Source: Pseudomonadota bacterium
GTDB taxonomy: Bacteria > Pseudomonadota > Alphaproteobacteria > Rhodobacterales > Rhodobacteraceae
DNA: 64,000 nt
Direction of reading: 5' to 3'
NCBI GenBank assembly: GCA_038533575.1
Contig: JBCAYL010000001.1
Span: 1,950,226 to 2,014,225, forward strand
A program made the translations under genes and the position numbers. Under the pieces are notes generated by a model, which saw only the letters and a list, made by a program, of their open reading frames with translations, was not told the DNA's origin and ran no database searches. Within the stretch, counting starts at the first letter, position 1, and every line of letters starts with the position of its first letter. This document shows positions 1 to 9,235 of this stretch, piece after piece.

Positions 1-96
1 CCTTTCCGTTTTTCTCAAATTCAAAACGAATCAGGAGACAAAAACCGCCCTCATGTTCAGGAGGGCCGGCTTCACTACACGGATTTTTAACGGCGC

Positions 97-125
97 CCGG
101 CTCAAGGCTTTTAGAGCCAAGCCGG
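97..125 (+). promoter_or_regulatory. Hairpin in the rpoN leader overlapping its ribosome binding site
   Basis: Outer arms CCGGCT (97-102) and AGCCGG (120-125) pair, and inner arms GGCT (106-109) and AGCC (115-118) close a 5-base loop. The 3' outer arm contains the first two bases of the rpoN Shine-Dalgarno GGAG (124-127), so folding could hide the ribosome site. A second small hairpin (GCCCTC/GAGGGC) lies upstream near 49-67. Pairing is seen in the sequence; a regulatory role is inference. Confidence 0.35.
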
Positions 126-134
126 AGAAAAATA

Positions 135-1442
135 ATGAACCTTCAGATTTCGCAGCGCATGAGCCACGGCCTGACCATGACGGGCCAGATGCAGCAGGCC
201 ATCTCCCTCTTGCAGTTCTCCAATCTCGATCTCCAGCGCTACATCGAGCGCGAAGCCGAGGAGAACCCGTTTATCGAGACAGACCGCCCGGGGCCGGCCC
301 TACCGTTTTCCGGCGGCGGCGGCGGGACGGATGAGTTCCTCGGCCAGGTGCCGGACCATGCCGCCTCTCTCGTGGTCCATGTCTCGCGACAGTTCGACAG
401 CCTCTTTCCGGATCCTGCGCGGCGCGCAGCGGCGGATCACTTTCTCACGGCGCTCGACAGCAATGGGTGGCTCGACGATCCGCTCGAGGAGATCGCCGTT
501 GCGGCAGGGCTGTCCCTTGCGGACGCAGAAGAGATGCTGGCGGAGGTGCAGGGTGTGGAGCCCACGGGGCTCTTTGCCCGCGACCTCTCTGAGTGCCTGC
601 GCCTTCAGGCCATCGAGCGAGGCCTCCTCAGCCCGCTTCTTGCGCGGCTGCTCGGGGAGCTGCCACGCGTGGCGGCGGCGGATCTCGAAGGGCTCTGCCG
701 GGCCTGCAGCTGCTCCATGGCGGAGCTCAGCGGCGCGCTCCGTTCGCTCAAGACGCTGGAGCCGAAGCCCGGTGCGCGCTTCGCGGAGGTCGACCTCTCC
801 GAGCGGGAGCCTGATCTCATCCTGTCTCGCGCGGCGGGCGACTGGCAGGTGGAACTCAACCGCTCCACGCTGCCCGCCGTCATGATCGACGAGGCGGGCG
901 CCGACGTGATGCGTCGGCACGAAGCCGCCGCAGATTTCGCGTGCGAGCGTCTGCGCACGGCGCGCTGGCTGCGCCGCGCGGTGGAGCATCGCAACAAGAC
1001 GACCCTTGCCGTGGCCGCCGAGATCGTGCGGCGGCAGAAAGCCTTCCTCGATCACGGACCCGCCCGGATCGCACCGCTGACCCTCGCGGATGTGGCCGAG
1101 ACTGTCGGGGTTCACGAGAGCACGGTGAGCCGGGTGACCACGGGCGTGCTCATGGTCACCCCGCACGGGACGATGCCGCTCAAGCGCTTCTTCAGCACGG
1201 CGCTGGCGCAGGCCTCCGGCGAGACCGGTGATGCAACCTCGGCGGCTGCGGTGCGCTACCGCCTCGAGGCGCTGGTGCGCGCGGAGGATCCTGCCCGTCC
1301 GCTCAGCGATGACGCGCTGGCGCGCATGCTCAACGATGGCGGGCCTATCCTGGCGCGCCGCACGGTCGCGAAATACCGCACGATGCTGGGCATCCCATCC
1401 TCCTTCGAGCGCAGGCGCCGGGCGCGTCTCCGGGCGGCGTAA
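135..1442 (+). CDS. rpoN: RNA polymerase sigma-54 factor RpoN
   Basis: A 435-aa sigma-54 factor that directs RNA polymerase to -24/-12 promoters and needs an AAA+ activator to open them. The N-terminus (residues 1-48) is the glutamine-rich region I with QMQQAISLLQFSNLDLQ, which contacts the activator. The C-terminus carries the RpoN box as ARRTVAKYR, which reads the -24 element. The helix-turn-helix segment VGVHESTVSRVT lies before it. The start has GGAG seven bases upstream. It sits at the edge of a flagellar cluster rich in sigma-54 promoters, so it is probably the flagellum-dedicated copy, comparable to RpoN2 of R. sphaeroides; that assignment is inference from context. It converges on the next gene with a 6-bp gap. 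Confidence 0.97.
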   Translation: MNLQISQRMSHGLTMTGQMQQAISLLQFSNLDLQRYIEREAEENPFIETDRPGPALPFSGGGGGTDEFLGQVPDHAASLVVHVSRQFDSLFPDPARRAAADHFLTALDSNGWLDDPLEEIAVAAGLSLADAEEMLAEVQGVEPTGLFARDLSECLRLQAIERGLLSPLLARLLGELPRVAAADLEGLCRACSCSMAELSGALRSLKTLEPKPGARFAEVDLSEREPDLILSRAAGDWQVELNRSTLPAVMIDEAGADVMRRHEAAADFACERLRTARWLRRAVEHRNKTTLAVAAEIVRRQKAFLDHGPARIAPLTLADVAETVGVHESTVSRVTTGVLMVTPHGTMPLKRFFSTALAQASGETGDATSAAAVRYRLEALVRAEDPARPLSDDALARMLNDGGPILARRTVAKYRTMLGIPSSFERRRRARLRAA

Positions 1443-1448
1443 GGTGCC

Positions 1449-2114
1449 TCAGCGCCCGGGCCGGGCGTGCACGAAGCGGATTTGCGGGACGCGCGCGGCC
1501 AGCTCGGCATGGAGCGCAGTTTCGGACCGCGCCGCCATGACCTTCCAGAGCCGGAACCCGCGCGCCACCCAGTCCTGCCGCACGAGCGCTGGCGTGATGC
1601 GCCAGAAATAGATCCACACGACCACCTGCACTGCTGTGCCGACCCATGGGCCGAGCATGATGGACACGGCGAGCAGCGCCCCCCAGAGCGCAAGCGCAGA
1701 CCAGAGCCGGAGCCGGATCAGGTTGAGCGGTACAAGGAGCGCGAACCCGTCGCGCTTGGCCGGGAGCGCATCGTAGGCACCATCCGGGTCTACCCAGACA
1801 TCCCAGTTCTGCTGGCCGGTGATCTCCTGCGGCGCGATGTCAAAGCCCTCCGGAAGCGGCACATGGCGCCACCGACCCAGCCGGGCCGTGTCACTGGCGA
1901 CCTGCCACAGCAGCCCCGCCCGGCTGAAGCCCAGCAGGCAGCCCCGCGAGCCCGCCATGGCCACCAGCGCCTTCAGCGTCGCACGGCTTCCGTCGAAGCA
2001 TGCCCCGTCGATACGCACGAGAGTGTCACCGGCCTGAAGGCCCAGTGCGCGCCCGGCGGGGCGCACGCTCTCGAGCCGCAACGCCGCGTAAGGGTGTTCG
2101 GGATCGTCTGACAC
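1449..2114 (-). CDS. PDZ-like membrane protein of the flagellar cluster, function unknown
   Basis: A 221-aa protein starting at GTG. Residues about 10-60 resemble a PDZ fold, with the segment GRALGLQAGDTLVRIDG typical of the carboxylate-binding loop and following strand. Two hydrophobic segments follow at roughly residues 136-180, rich in Trp and Leu, so it is probably an inner-membrane protein. It begins 14 bp after the stop of the upstream single-pass protein and probably shares its sigma-54 promoter, so expression with the flagellar genes is likely. I do not recognise a named family. Possible roles include flagellar assembly or motor accessory, but nothing in the sequence fixes this. Confidence 0.7.
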   Translation of the reverse strand: MSDDPEHPYAALRLESVRPAGRALGLQAGDTLVRIDGACFDGSRATLKALVAMAGSRGCLLGFSRAGLLWQVASDTARLGRWRHVPLPEGFDIAPQEITGQQNWDVWVDPDGAYDALPAKRDGFALLVPLNLIRLRLWSALALWGALLAVSIMLGPWVGTAVQVVVWIYFWRITPALVRQDWVARGFRLWKVMAARSETALHAELAARVPQIRFVHARPGR

Positions 2115-2128
2115 GCCGCGAGCGCCCT

Positions 2129-2857
2129 TCAGGGATAGGAAAACGGATTTGGCTCCGGACGGCGCACGGCGGCGGGCCGGCGCTGCGCGGGCGCAGCCTG
2201 CGGCGCCGCGGGCGTGGCCGCAGCAGGCGCCACTGCCGGGGCAGAGGCCCGCGCCGACGCACCAGCACCCGCCACTGTCGCGGGCCCTTCGGCGATGATA
2301 CGGGTGAGCGCGAGTTGGAGATCGGACATGCTCGAGACAACGAGGTCTCGCGTATCGGCGTGCTCCTCCTCAGTGGCCTGCGTGACTTGCGACAGTACCG
2401 AGGGCAGCGTCGCGGCCATCTCCGCGACCTCAGCCTCCTTCACGATCTGCAGCTCGGCAGCGACGGCGCCACGGATCAGCGCTTCGTCGATGCTGCGGGC
2501 CTCGGTGAGCGCGGTGAGCTGTGCGTCGAGTCCCTCGAAGCTATCGAGCCGCGCGGAGAGAGACGCGATGGACTCCGCCACGGTCTGCGCCGTGGCCTCC
2601 TGCGTGGCGGTGGCCGCGCCCAACCTCGAGAGGGCGTGGAGGTAGACCGCGCCGCCGATGCCGATGGCCACGATGGCCCCCGCGACCGTGCCGAGCATCA
2701 GTGGCTTCAGGCTCTTGCCGAGCGCGTCGAGCCTGTCGGCGGCGGCCACCGTCTGACCTCGCACGCCGTCGAGCTCCGCGGCGCTGTCATTGGCGGCCGA
2801 GGCGGCATCGATGGCGAGCTGGATACTCTCTGCGATGTCCGGCGAATTCTTTGCCAT
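2129..2857 (-). CDS. Single-pass membrane protein, candidate MotF-like flagellar motor protein
   Basis: A 242-aa protein read from the ATG at 2857, preceded by GAAGGA eight bases upstream; the ATG at 2875 has no ribosome site. One transmembrane segment lies around residues 50-72 (LMLGTVAGAIVAIGIGGAVY). It is followed by a long, probably periplasmic helical region and an Ala/Pro-rich C-terminal tail. R. sphaeroides fla1 needs MotF, a single-pass protein of similar size that enables rotation. The topology, length and sigma-54 promoter (2908-2923) fit, but I cannot compare the sequences directly. No enzymatic motif is visible. The downstream PDZ-like gene is probably cotranscribed. Confidence 0.6.
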   Translation of the reverse strand: MAKNSPDIAESIQLAIDAASAANDSAAELDGVRGQTVAAADRLDALGKSLKPLMLGTVAGAIVAIGIGGAVYLHALSRLGAATATQEATAQTVAESIASLSARLDSFEGLDAQLTALTEARSIDEALIRGAVAAELQIVKEAEVAEMAATLPSVLSQVTQATEEEHADTRDLVVSSMSDLQLALTRIIAEGPATVAGAGASARASAPAVAPAAATPAAPQAAPAQRRPAAVRRPEPNPFSYP

Positions 2858-2907
2858 GGGCGGCGTCCTTCTCATGGGCGCAGGGTGCGCCGCGTCGTGA
2901 GGGGGCC

Positions 2908-2923
2908 TGCACGATCCATGCCA
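2908..2923 (-). promoter_or_regulatory. Sigma-54 promoter for the MotF-like and PDZ-like genes
   Basis: On the minus strand the site reads TGGCATG-GATC-GTGCA, matching the consensus TGGCACG-N4-TTGCW at the invariant GG and GC with correct spacing. The expected transcript start is near 2897, giving a leader of about 40 bases to the ATG at 2857. Confidence 0.65.
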
Positions 2924-2965
2924 CGGTGCCCAGCGACGTTTCGCGACGCGGCTCAGGGTAGCGCA

Positions 2966-3940
2966 TCAGGGGCGCGCGGGCGCCTCTATCCCGTGCCGCG
3001 CCATGCGCCCGAGGAGCGTCGTGCGCTTGAGCCCCAAGCGGCGCGCGGCACGGGCGATCGTGCCGTCCGCATCCTCGAGCGCCTGCCTGATGAGCGTCGC
3101 CTCCGTCTCCGCGAGGACGGTTCGCAGGTCCGCCTGCGCCCGCTCAGGCGCTGCCGGTCTCGGTGACGAATGCTCCGTGCCCAGCGCCTCGGAGACTTCC
3201 ACCGCCCCCATGTCCTGCCCCCGGTAGTGGACCTGCGCGCGGTCGTGCACGTTTCTCAGCTCGCGCACGTTGCCCGGCCAAGCATGGCGCTGCAACGTCT
3301 CGAGCCCCGCCGCCGTGATGCGAAGCGGGGGTAGCCCGGCCTCGGCAGCAAGATGCGCGAGGAGGTCCGGGATGTCCGAGCTGCGGGCCACAAGGCTTGG
3401 GACCTCGAGGCGTAGCACGTCGATCCGGTAGAGCAGGTCTTCGCGAAAGCGCCCGTCAGCCACCGCCGCGCGGAGGTCACGATGCGTGGCAGCCAGGAGG
3501 CGGAAATCCGAGGCCAGTGTCATGCGACCCCCCACGCGAGTGAACGTCTTCGTCTCCAGCACGCGCAGAAGCCGCACCTGCAGGGCGGCAGGCATCTCTC
3601 CCACCTCGTCGAGAAAGAGCGTCCCCTCGTCCGCTTGCTCGATGAGGCCGATCCGCTGCGCCACGGCGCCGGTAAAGGCGCCGCGTTCGTGGCCGAAGAG
3701 CTCTGCCTCGAGCAGGTCGGGCGGCAGCGCCCCGCAATTGATGGCCACGTGAGCGCCGCCGCGCCCGGATGCGGCATGCACCGCCTCGGCCACGCGTTCC
3801 TTCCCCGCGCCGGTGGGGCCTGTGACCAGCACCGGCGCTCGAGACGGTGCCACCGCTGCGATGCGCGCCTTCAACGTGGCCATGGGCGGGCTCTCCCCGA
3901 TCAGGTGTCGGCTCACATCCTCTGTCTGCAAATCACGCAT
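2966..3940 (-). CDS. fleQ: Sigma-54-dependent flagellar activator, FleQ type without receiver domain
   Basis: A 324-aa enhancer-binding protein. The AAA+ domain starts almost at the N-terminus: Walker A GPTGAGKE at 41-48, the sigma-54 contact loop GAFTGA at 87-92, Walker B GTLFLDEVGE near 106-115, and WPGNVREL further on. The C-terminus is a Fis-type helix-turn-helix (IARAARRLGLKRTTLL). There is no N-terminal receiver or sensor domain, so activity is probably set by abundance or by a partner such as the FleT-like protein at 19526. It lies just downstream of flgL, 57 bp away, on the same strand, with AGGAGG before its start. Family assignment to FleQ is from flagellar context; the general class is certain. 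Confidence 0.88.
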   Translation of the reverse strand: MRDLQTEDVSRHLIGESPPMATLKARIAAVAPSRAPVLVTGPTGAGKERVAEAVHAASGRGGAHVAINCGALPPDLLEAELFGHERGAFTGAVAQRIGLIEQADEGTLFLDEVGEMPAALQVRLLRVLETKTFTRVGGRMTLASDFRLLAATHRDLRAAVADGRFREDLLYRIDVLRLEVPSLVARSSDIPDLLAHLAAEAGLPPLRITAAGLETLQRHAWPGNVRELRNVHDRAQVHYRGQDMGAVEVSEALGTEHSSPRPAAPERAQADLRTVLAETEATLIRQALEDADGTIARAARRLGLKRTTLLGRMARHGIEAPARP

Positions 3941-3997
3941 GGGCGTTCCTCCTGGCCGCTCGGACCAGGCGGTACGCGCAAAGCCTTAAGAATGTGC

Positions 3998-5230
3998 CTA
4001 CCGGATGAAGTCGAACAGGCTCTGCTGCGTGATCTGCGCGTAGGTCTGCTGCGAGGCCTGCCGCGTGAGCAAGGCCTCCTGCAGCCGGGTGAGCGCGGCA
4101 GCGAGGTCCAGATCCTCGAGGCCCGATATCGCGGCCTCCATCTCCGTCTGGCGCGAGGTGATGATCTCGCGCTGCCGCCCGGCATCGGCGGAAAGCGCCC
4201 CAACGCGGGTGCGCTGGTCGATGATGGTTTCCGTCCCGGCGGCGAGGCGGGTGAGCACGCTTTCGCGGGTGTCGGCATCGGCCACCAAGGCCTCCCGCGC
4301 GCCAGCGCCATCGGTGACGGTAAGGCGCGTGCCGCGGACCTCGTCAGGCCGCTGGATATCAGAAATCCGGATCTCGCCCGCGGCATTGAGCACGACGGCC
4401 CCCGAAACGGGGTCGAGGCTCGCGGAAATTCCGGTGGCGGCGCTTTCCGCGTTGATCGCGGCCACGATGCCCTCCTGCGCACCCTCCGCGATGGTGGCCC
4501 CGATCCGGGCCGTGCCAGCCGGTCCTTCAAGAGTGAGTTGCCAAGCCTCCGGCGCCGTGCCGGATCCGAAATCCAGAGTGGCGGGTCCCGCCACGGTGAT
4601 CTCCCCAGGTGCATCGACCCCGGTTTTCAGGAGCGTGAGGAAGGCGTCCACGGCCTCGAAGGCTCCCCGCGCCTCTCCGCTGGCAAAGACATCCTGACCG
4701 TTCACGCCGGTGGCGAGCCGGAGCGATTCCGAGACAGGCAGCGTCGCCTGCCCCGCGTCGCCTGCGAAGGTCACGACGCCGCGCTGGTCCACGTAGGGAT
4801 CCTGTGCATCCGAGAAGCCGCCGAAGAGCGCGCGCCCGGTCTCATCACGCGCATTGGCGGCCCCGAGCAGCGCGCCGCGCAGGGTTTCTACCTCGGCCAC
4901 GACGCTGGCCCGCTGGCCAGGCGAGGCCGTGTCGCTCAACGCGCCAATGGCGAGCTCGCTGATGCGGCGCAGGATGTTGGTGGCCTCTCCGAGAACGATA
5001 TCCGTCTGGTCAAGGCGCGACCTGGCGCGATCGACGTTGGAGGCGTAGCTGTCGAGCGCGTCCTCCCGTGTCTTGGCGGCGGAGAGCCTGAGTGCGGAAA
5101 CCAGATCGGAGGACGGGCGCGGATCCTTCTTTCCCGAGGAGATCTGCGCCTGCATCTCGGAGATTTCCGCGCTCAGGCGGGTCATGTCCGCCCGGGAGAT
5201 GCTATGAAAGAGGGAGGTGCCGATGGTCAT
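3998..5230 (-). CDS. flgL: Flagellar hook-filament junction protein FlgL (HAP3)
   Basis: A 410-aa protein that joins the hook to the filament outside the cell, exported by the flagellar secretion system. The N-terminus (GTSLFHSISRADMTRLSAEI) and C-terminus (QASQQTYAQITQQSLFDFIR) form the flagellin-like helical D0/D1 pair. The middle is an acidic, repeat-poor domain. It is longer than enteric FlgL (about 317 aa) because of this middle region. It follows flgK by 15 bp at the end of the leftward flg operon. No cysteine is obvious, as is usual for exported axial proteins. Confidence 0.93.
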   Translation of the reverse strand: MTIGTSLFHSISRADMTRLSAEISEMQAQISSGKKDPRPSSDLVSALRLSAAKTREDALDSYASNVDRARSRLDQTDIVLGEATNILRRISELAIGALSDTASPGQRASVVAEVETLRGALLGAANARDETGRALFGGFSDAQDPYVDQRGVVTFAGDAGQATLPVSESLRLATGVNGQDVFASGEARGAFEAVDAFLTLLKTGVDAPGEITVAGPATLDFGSGTAPEAWQLTLEGPAGTARIGATIAEGAQEGIVAAINAESAATGISASLDPVSGAVVLNAAGEIRISDIQRPDEVRGTRLTVTDGAGAREALVADADTRESVLTRLAAGTETIIDQRTRVGALSADAGRQREIITSRQTEMEAAISGLEDLDLAAALTRLQEALLTRQASQQTYAQITQQSLFDFIR

Positions 5231-5245
5231 GGTCTAGGTGCCTCC

Positions 5246-8200
5246 TCACAGGGCCTGCAGGAGCGTGTTGAAGATGTCGCGCGCGACGCCGATGACCTGC
5301 GCATTGGCCTGGTAGGCCTGTTGCTGCTGGATCATGCGCGCCGCTTCCTCGTCGAGATCGACCCCGCTGAGGGAGGAGACCGCACGATCGGCCGCCTCGA
5401 GCGCGTTCTCCGCGCTGGCCATGCGGATCTCGCCCGTCGCCACGCGCGCGCCGACATCCTGCTGGAGCGCAGCAAAGCCCGCGCCGTAGCCCCCTGTTCC
5501 GGTGGCGGCGTCCTCCAACCGCAGCGCTGCGAGCGCGCCGATGGTGCGCCCGTCGCCCGGGCGGCCATCGCCGGGCAGGATGGAAAAGGCATCTCCTGTT
5601 TCCGCGGCCCCTTCGAGAGTGACCTCGAGTGCGCCGAAGCTCGCGCGACCAGCCGCGTCGAGCGTCCGGGTGCCGAGGCTCTCTCCGGATTGCGTATCGA
5701 AAAGTCCGACGAGGCCCGCTTCGGCGTCGAGCACCCGGAGCTCGCGCTCCGGCGCGCTGGGCGGGCCTTCGATGAAGGACCCCGCGAGGCGCAGGTTGGC
5801 GGCCCCGTCGAGAACGACGATCACATCTTCATCGGGGAGCGCCGTGAGACGGAGCGATGTGCCTGTCCCCGAGGCCTGCGGCGCGATCTCCAGGGCGCGC
5901 CCGTCAGTCGCCACGAGATCCAGAGCTGCCTCGGTGACGGACGCTTCCGCACCCAGCGTGTCAAATCCGGCATCGGCCCCCGCGGGGTCGGCCGGGACGC
6001 GGAATGCCCCCTCCCGGGCATCGAAGGCGATCTCCACGCGTCCAAACCCGGTGTTGATGTAGCCCGTGCCGGGGAAGGTGGGCGGCAGCACGACCGCGCC
6101 CGCCGATACGCTCACGGTGTAGCTCGTACCCGCGAGGACGACTTCGAAGCTTGCCGGAAGGTTGGCGGCGTCGAACGGCTGCCCGATGACGGTGGTCTGC
6201 GGGGCGTCCACCGGCCCCATGCCAAAGCGCGCGGCCTCGCCCGCGGCATCCGTGAGGCGGAGGGCCGCGCCGTCGAGATGGCCACCCACCGTCTCGATGA
6301 CGAAGCGTCCGGACGTGTCGAAGCGGGCGGTGATGCGGTCGGGCTCGGGGCCCTCTACCACGGGCGCGCCGTCGCGCATGGTGATCTGGTAGCTCTGGGA
6401 GCCGAGGCCCACCACCATGCGCGCCCCGTCTTCCGGCGGCGCGCCGAGGACGGCGCCCTCGATGCGGCTGGCCGGCGAGGTCTCGCGGAGGTCGGCGGCA
6501 AGGCTCGCGGCGAGCGTGGTGCCGGAGGCTGGATCGCCGGAGGCGGTCCGCAGGCGTCCATCCGCCCCGGTGATCACGACCTCGCGGAGCGCGATATCAT
6601 CGCTGAGCGCGAGCGCGAGGGTGAGCGTGGCCTCGCTTCCGGCGGCGCGCCGCGACACGTCGACGAGGCCGCCGATGGACGCGTCCCGCGCCGCCGCCGT
6701 GACAGTGCCGCCCTCGCCGAGAGAAAAGGCGGACCCCCGGCTGAGCGTGACGGACCCGGCTATGGCGACGCTCTCTGCTCCCGTGGCCGCGATAGTCGCG
6801 CTTCCGAGCACCGCGCCATCCGCCGCGCGCCGCGTGAGCGTGACAGGATCGCCTGCCGAATGGGTGAGCCCCTCGAAGCGTATATCCGCGCCGCCAGCCT
6901 GGACGAGCTCCACGCGCGCGCCGTCGAGGGAAAGCTCGGCCCGGATCCCCGTGGTGCCCGTCTGCCCATTCACGGCCGCCGCCAGCGCGCCGGGACCGCC
7001 GGAGAGATCGACACTCAGGGGCACGCCCGTCCCGTTCTGACCGGCCAAGGCAAAATCGAGCTGTCCCGCCGGCGGTACATCGAGCGCGACCCGCGTCTCT
7101 GCCTGGGCCGTCACCGCGCCGCTGGCGCTCAGGAGATCCGCGAGCCACGCCGCACTGGCGCCGGGGGGCGCGTCGATCGCGGTGCTGGCGAGGCCGTCAT
7201 CGAGCGAAAAGCTACGCGCGGCCGTCTCCGGGCGGGCGGTACCGGTAGGCCAGGTCGCGATGCCGCTGCCCGCCTCCGGCACACGGAGCGCGAAATCTCC
7301 CGGTCCGCTGGTGCGGCTGAGCCCCGCGGCCTTTGCCCCGGGCGGGACATAGACGGCATCCTCCGCGAAGCCGTTTTCCGGACGCAGCAGCGCGGCGGCC
7401 TCCGCCGGAGAGAGCGGCGCGCCGGAGATCTGGCGCCCGTCCCGCGTGAAGAGCGCGATTTCGGCGGCGTCAGCGGCGGTGGCGATCTCGATGCCGGGGA
7501 GCGTGCTCGCCGTCGTCGTCAGGTCCGCGCTGTCCGGCGAGGCGCCCGTGCGGGAGAGGAGCGTGACGGCGCCCGCCCCGTCGAAGGCTGCCACGAAACC
7601 CAGATCGTCCAAAGCCTCGTCAGTGCCGCTCCGCAACGCGCCGCTGTTGAGGGCCGACACGAGGTCACCGGGCGAGAGCGGGCCCGGCGGCGTGAACGTG
7701 AACGTGTCGGGACCGATGCTGACGGACAGCGCGGTGAGATCCGCGCCAGAAAGGGGAGCAAACTCCATGGTGGCGGGGCGTGCCTGTGCGCTGAGCTCCG
7801 CCGCGCCGATGCCGCGGGGAATGACCCCGACAGGCCCGTCGCTCACGAAGCTCACCGCGCCTGCCTCGAGCTCTGCCGCCAGGTCGGCGAGGGCTGCCGC
7901 ACCGGGCGGTGCCTCGATCGTGGCCGCGGAAAGCCGCGCTGTTCCGACATTGCCGGCATTGGCGCCGGTAATCCAGGGCGCTCCCGCCGCGATCTCGTCG
8001 GGGTCGGCGAGGGCCATGCGGAAGAAGCCCGCATTGGCATTCTGGCTGAGCGTGATGCGGTCCCCATTGAGCGGCGCGCCCGACAGCGCAATCTCGAGCC
8101 CCGGCAAGAGAATGCGGTCCGTCCCCTCGCCCAGCCGGGTGCCGCCTGCATCCACGGCCTGCCAAGCGGCCGTCACATCATCGTAGATGAGCGTCACCGG

Positions 8201-9226
8201 GCCGTCGGGCATCAGCGCCTCGTCGAGGACCCGCACATCCGCCACCGGATCCCCCCGCGTGAGTGCGCCGAGCGCGGCATCCCAGCCGCGCGCGAGAAAG
8301 AGCGGGCCGCCGGCGGTGCCGTCGGGTTGGAGGCCCGTGGCGTGAATGGCATTGAACTCATCGGCCAGCTCCGCCGCCCAGGACCCGAAGTCACGCCGCG
8401 CCTCGGCCGCGACATCCGCCGCGTCGGCAAGGCCCGCGAGGCGCCCGTTGGCAGGCCGCAGCGAGACGGGCGCCGCGTCTTCTTCAGCCGCGATCAAGGT
8501 CACGCGGCCCTCCTCGGCCAGCGTAAGCCGCGCGGCGCGGCCATCGGACAGGAGGAGCGGCCCTCCGGGACCCATCCGGATGGTGGCGAGATCCCTGTTA
8601 TCGGTCTCGACGCTGACGGGGAGGAGGTCGGCCAACTCGGCGAACTTCGCCTCGCGCAGGTCAAGTAGCGGATTGCGATCGGCGGGCTCCGGCGTCCGCT
8701 CGATCTCCACCTCGAGCACGGCGAGCCCGTCGAGCAGCTCGTTGACCTCGTTTACCGCGAGGCCTCGCTCGGCCTCTATCCCGCGTGACTGCGCCTGAAA
8801 CCCGGCGTCGAGATCATTCACCTGGGTGGCAAGCGCCTCCCCCGCGCCGATGAAGGCGAGGCGCAGGCCCTCGTCCTGCGGGCTCTGGGCCAGGGCATCG
8901 AGCGCGTCGAAGACGCTGTCGAGCGTGTCCGGAATGCCGCCTGGCCCGGGCAGCAGGCGGTCCTCGAGGCTCGAAACATGGTACTGATAGGCCCGGGCCG
9001 CGCCCTGCGTCGAGACCGCGTCACGCTGCCGGTCTGCGAGGAGCCCGTCGAACGCACGGCGGATGTCCTGCACCTCGACACCGCCGCCTGCGGGCTGTGC
9101 GCGCGTGAGCATGTCGCGCCGCGCATAGCCCGGGGTCTCCACGTTCGCGATGTTCTCCCCGGTGACGGCGAGGCCGGTGCGCGCGGCGAGCAGGCCGCTT
9201 CGCCCGATATTGATGATGTCCGACAC
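5246..9226 (-). CDS. flgK: Flagellar hook-associated protein FlgK (HAP1), unusually long
   Basis: A 1326-aa protein, more than twice the usual 450-650 aa. The N-terminal axial helix with the SGLLAARTGLAVTGENIANV motif and the C-terminal helix ending in MIQQQQAYQANAQVIGVARD are typical. Between them is a large insert of beta-rich, Ala/Gly/Asp-rich sequence with imperfectly repeated modules. The R. sphaeroides fla1 FlgK is also known for a large non-conserved central region, which supports the fla1-type assignment. The whole length is one open frame, so it is not a fusion artefact. It lies between flgJ and flgL with 9- and 15-bp gaps. Confidence 0.95.
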   Translation of the reverse strand: MSDIINIGRSGLLAARTGLAVTGENIANVETPGYARRDMLTRAQPAGGGVEVQDIRRAFDGLLADRQRDAVSTQGAARAYQYHVSSLEDRLLPGPGGIPDTLDSVFDALDALAQSPQDEGLRLAFIGAGEALATQVNDLDAGFQAQSRGIEAERGLAVNEVNELLDGLAVLEVEIERTPEPADRNPLLDLREAKFAELADLLPVSVETDNRDLATIRMGPGGPLLLSDGRAARLTLAEEGRVTLIAAEEDAAPVSLRPANGRLAGLADAADVAAEARRDFGSWAAELADEFNAIHATGLQPDGTAGGPLFLARGWDAALGALTRGDPVADVRVLDEALMPDGPVTLIYDDVTAAWQAVDAGGTRLGEGTDRILLPGLEIALSGAPLNGDRITLSQNANAGFFRMALADPDEIAAGAPWITGANAGNVGTARLSAATIEAPPGAAALADLAAELEAGAVSFVSDGPVGVIPRGIGAAELSAQARPATMEFAPLSGADLTALSVSIGPDTFTFTPPGPLSPGDLVSALNSGALRSGTDEALDDLGFVAAFDGAGAVTLLSRTGASPDSADLTTTASTLPGIEIATAADAAEIALFTRDGRQISGAPLSPAEAAALLRPENGFAEDAVYVPPGAKAAGLSRTSGPGDFALRVPEAGSGIATWPTGTARPETAARSFSLDDGLASTAIDAPPGASAAWLADLLSASGAVTAQAETRVALDVPPAGQLDFALAGQNGTGVPLSVDLSGGPGALAAAVNGQTGTTGIRAELSLDGARVELVQAGGADIRFEGLTHSAGDPVTLTRRAADGAVLGSATIAATGAESVAIAGSVTLSRGSAFSLGEGGTVTAAARDASIGGLVDVSRRAAGSEATLTLALALSDDIALREVVITGADGRLRTASGDPASGTTLAASLAADLRETSPASRIEGAVLGAPPEDGARMVVGLGSQSYQITMRDGAPVVEGPEPDRITARFDTSGRFVIETVGGHLDGAALRLTDAAGEAARFGMGPVDAPQTTVIGQPFDAANLPASFEVVLAGTSYTVSVSAGAVVLPPTFPGTGYINTGFGRVEIAFDAREGAFRVPADPAGADAGFDTLGAEASVTEAALDLVATDGRALEIAPQASGTGTSLRLTALPDEDVIVVLDGAANLRLAGSFIEGPPSAPERELRVLDAEAGLVGLFDTQSGESLGTRTLDAAGRASFGALEVTLEGAAETGDAFSILPGDGRPGDGRTIGALAALRLEDAATGTGGYGAGFAALQQDVGARVATGEIRMASAENALEAADRAVSSLSGVDLDEEAARMIQQQQAYQANAQVIGVARDIFNTLLQAL

Positions 9227-9235
9227 CTGGCCGCC

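Noticed and set aside
3482-8668. A 1728-codon open frame on the plus strand
   Set aside because: It lies antisense to fleQ, flgL and flgK, is rich in Arg, Gly and His without domains, and arises because high-GC genes leave the opposite strand open.
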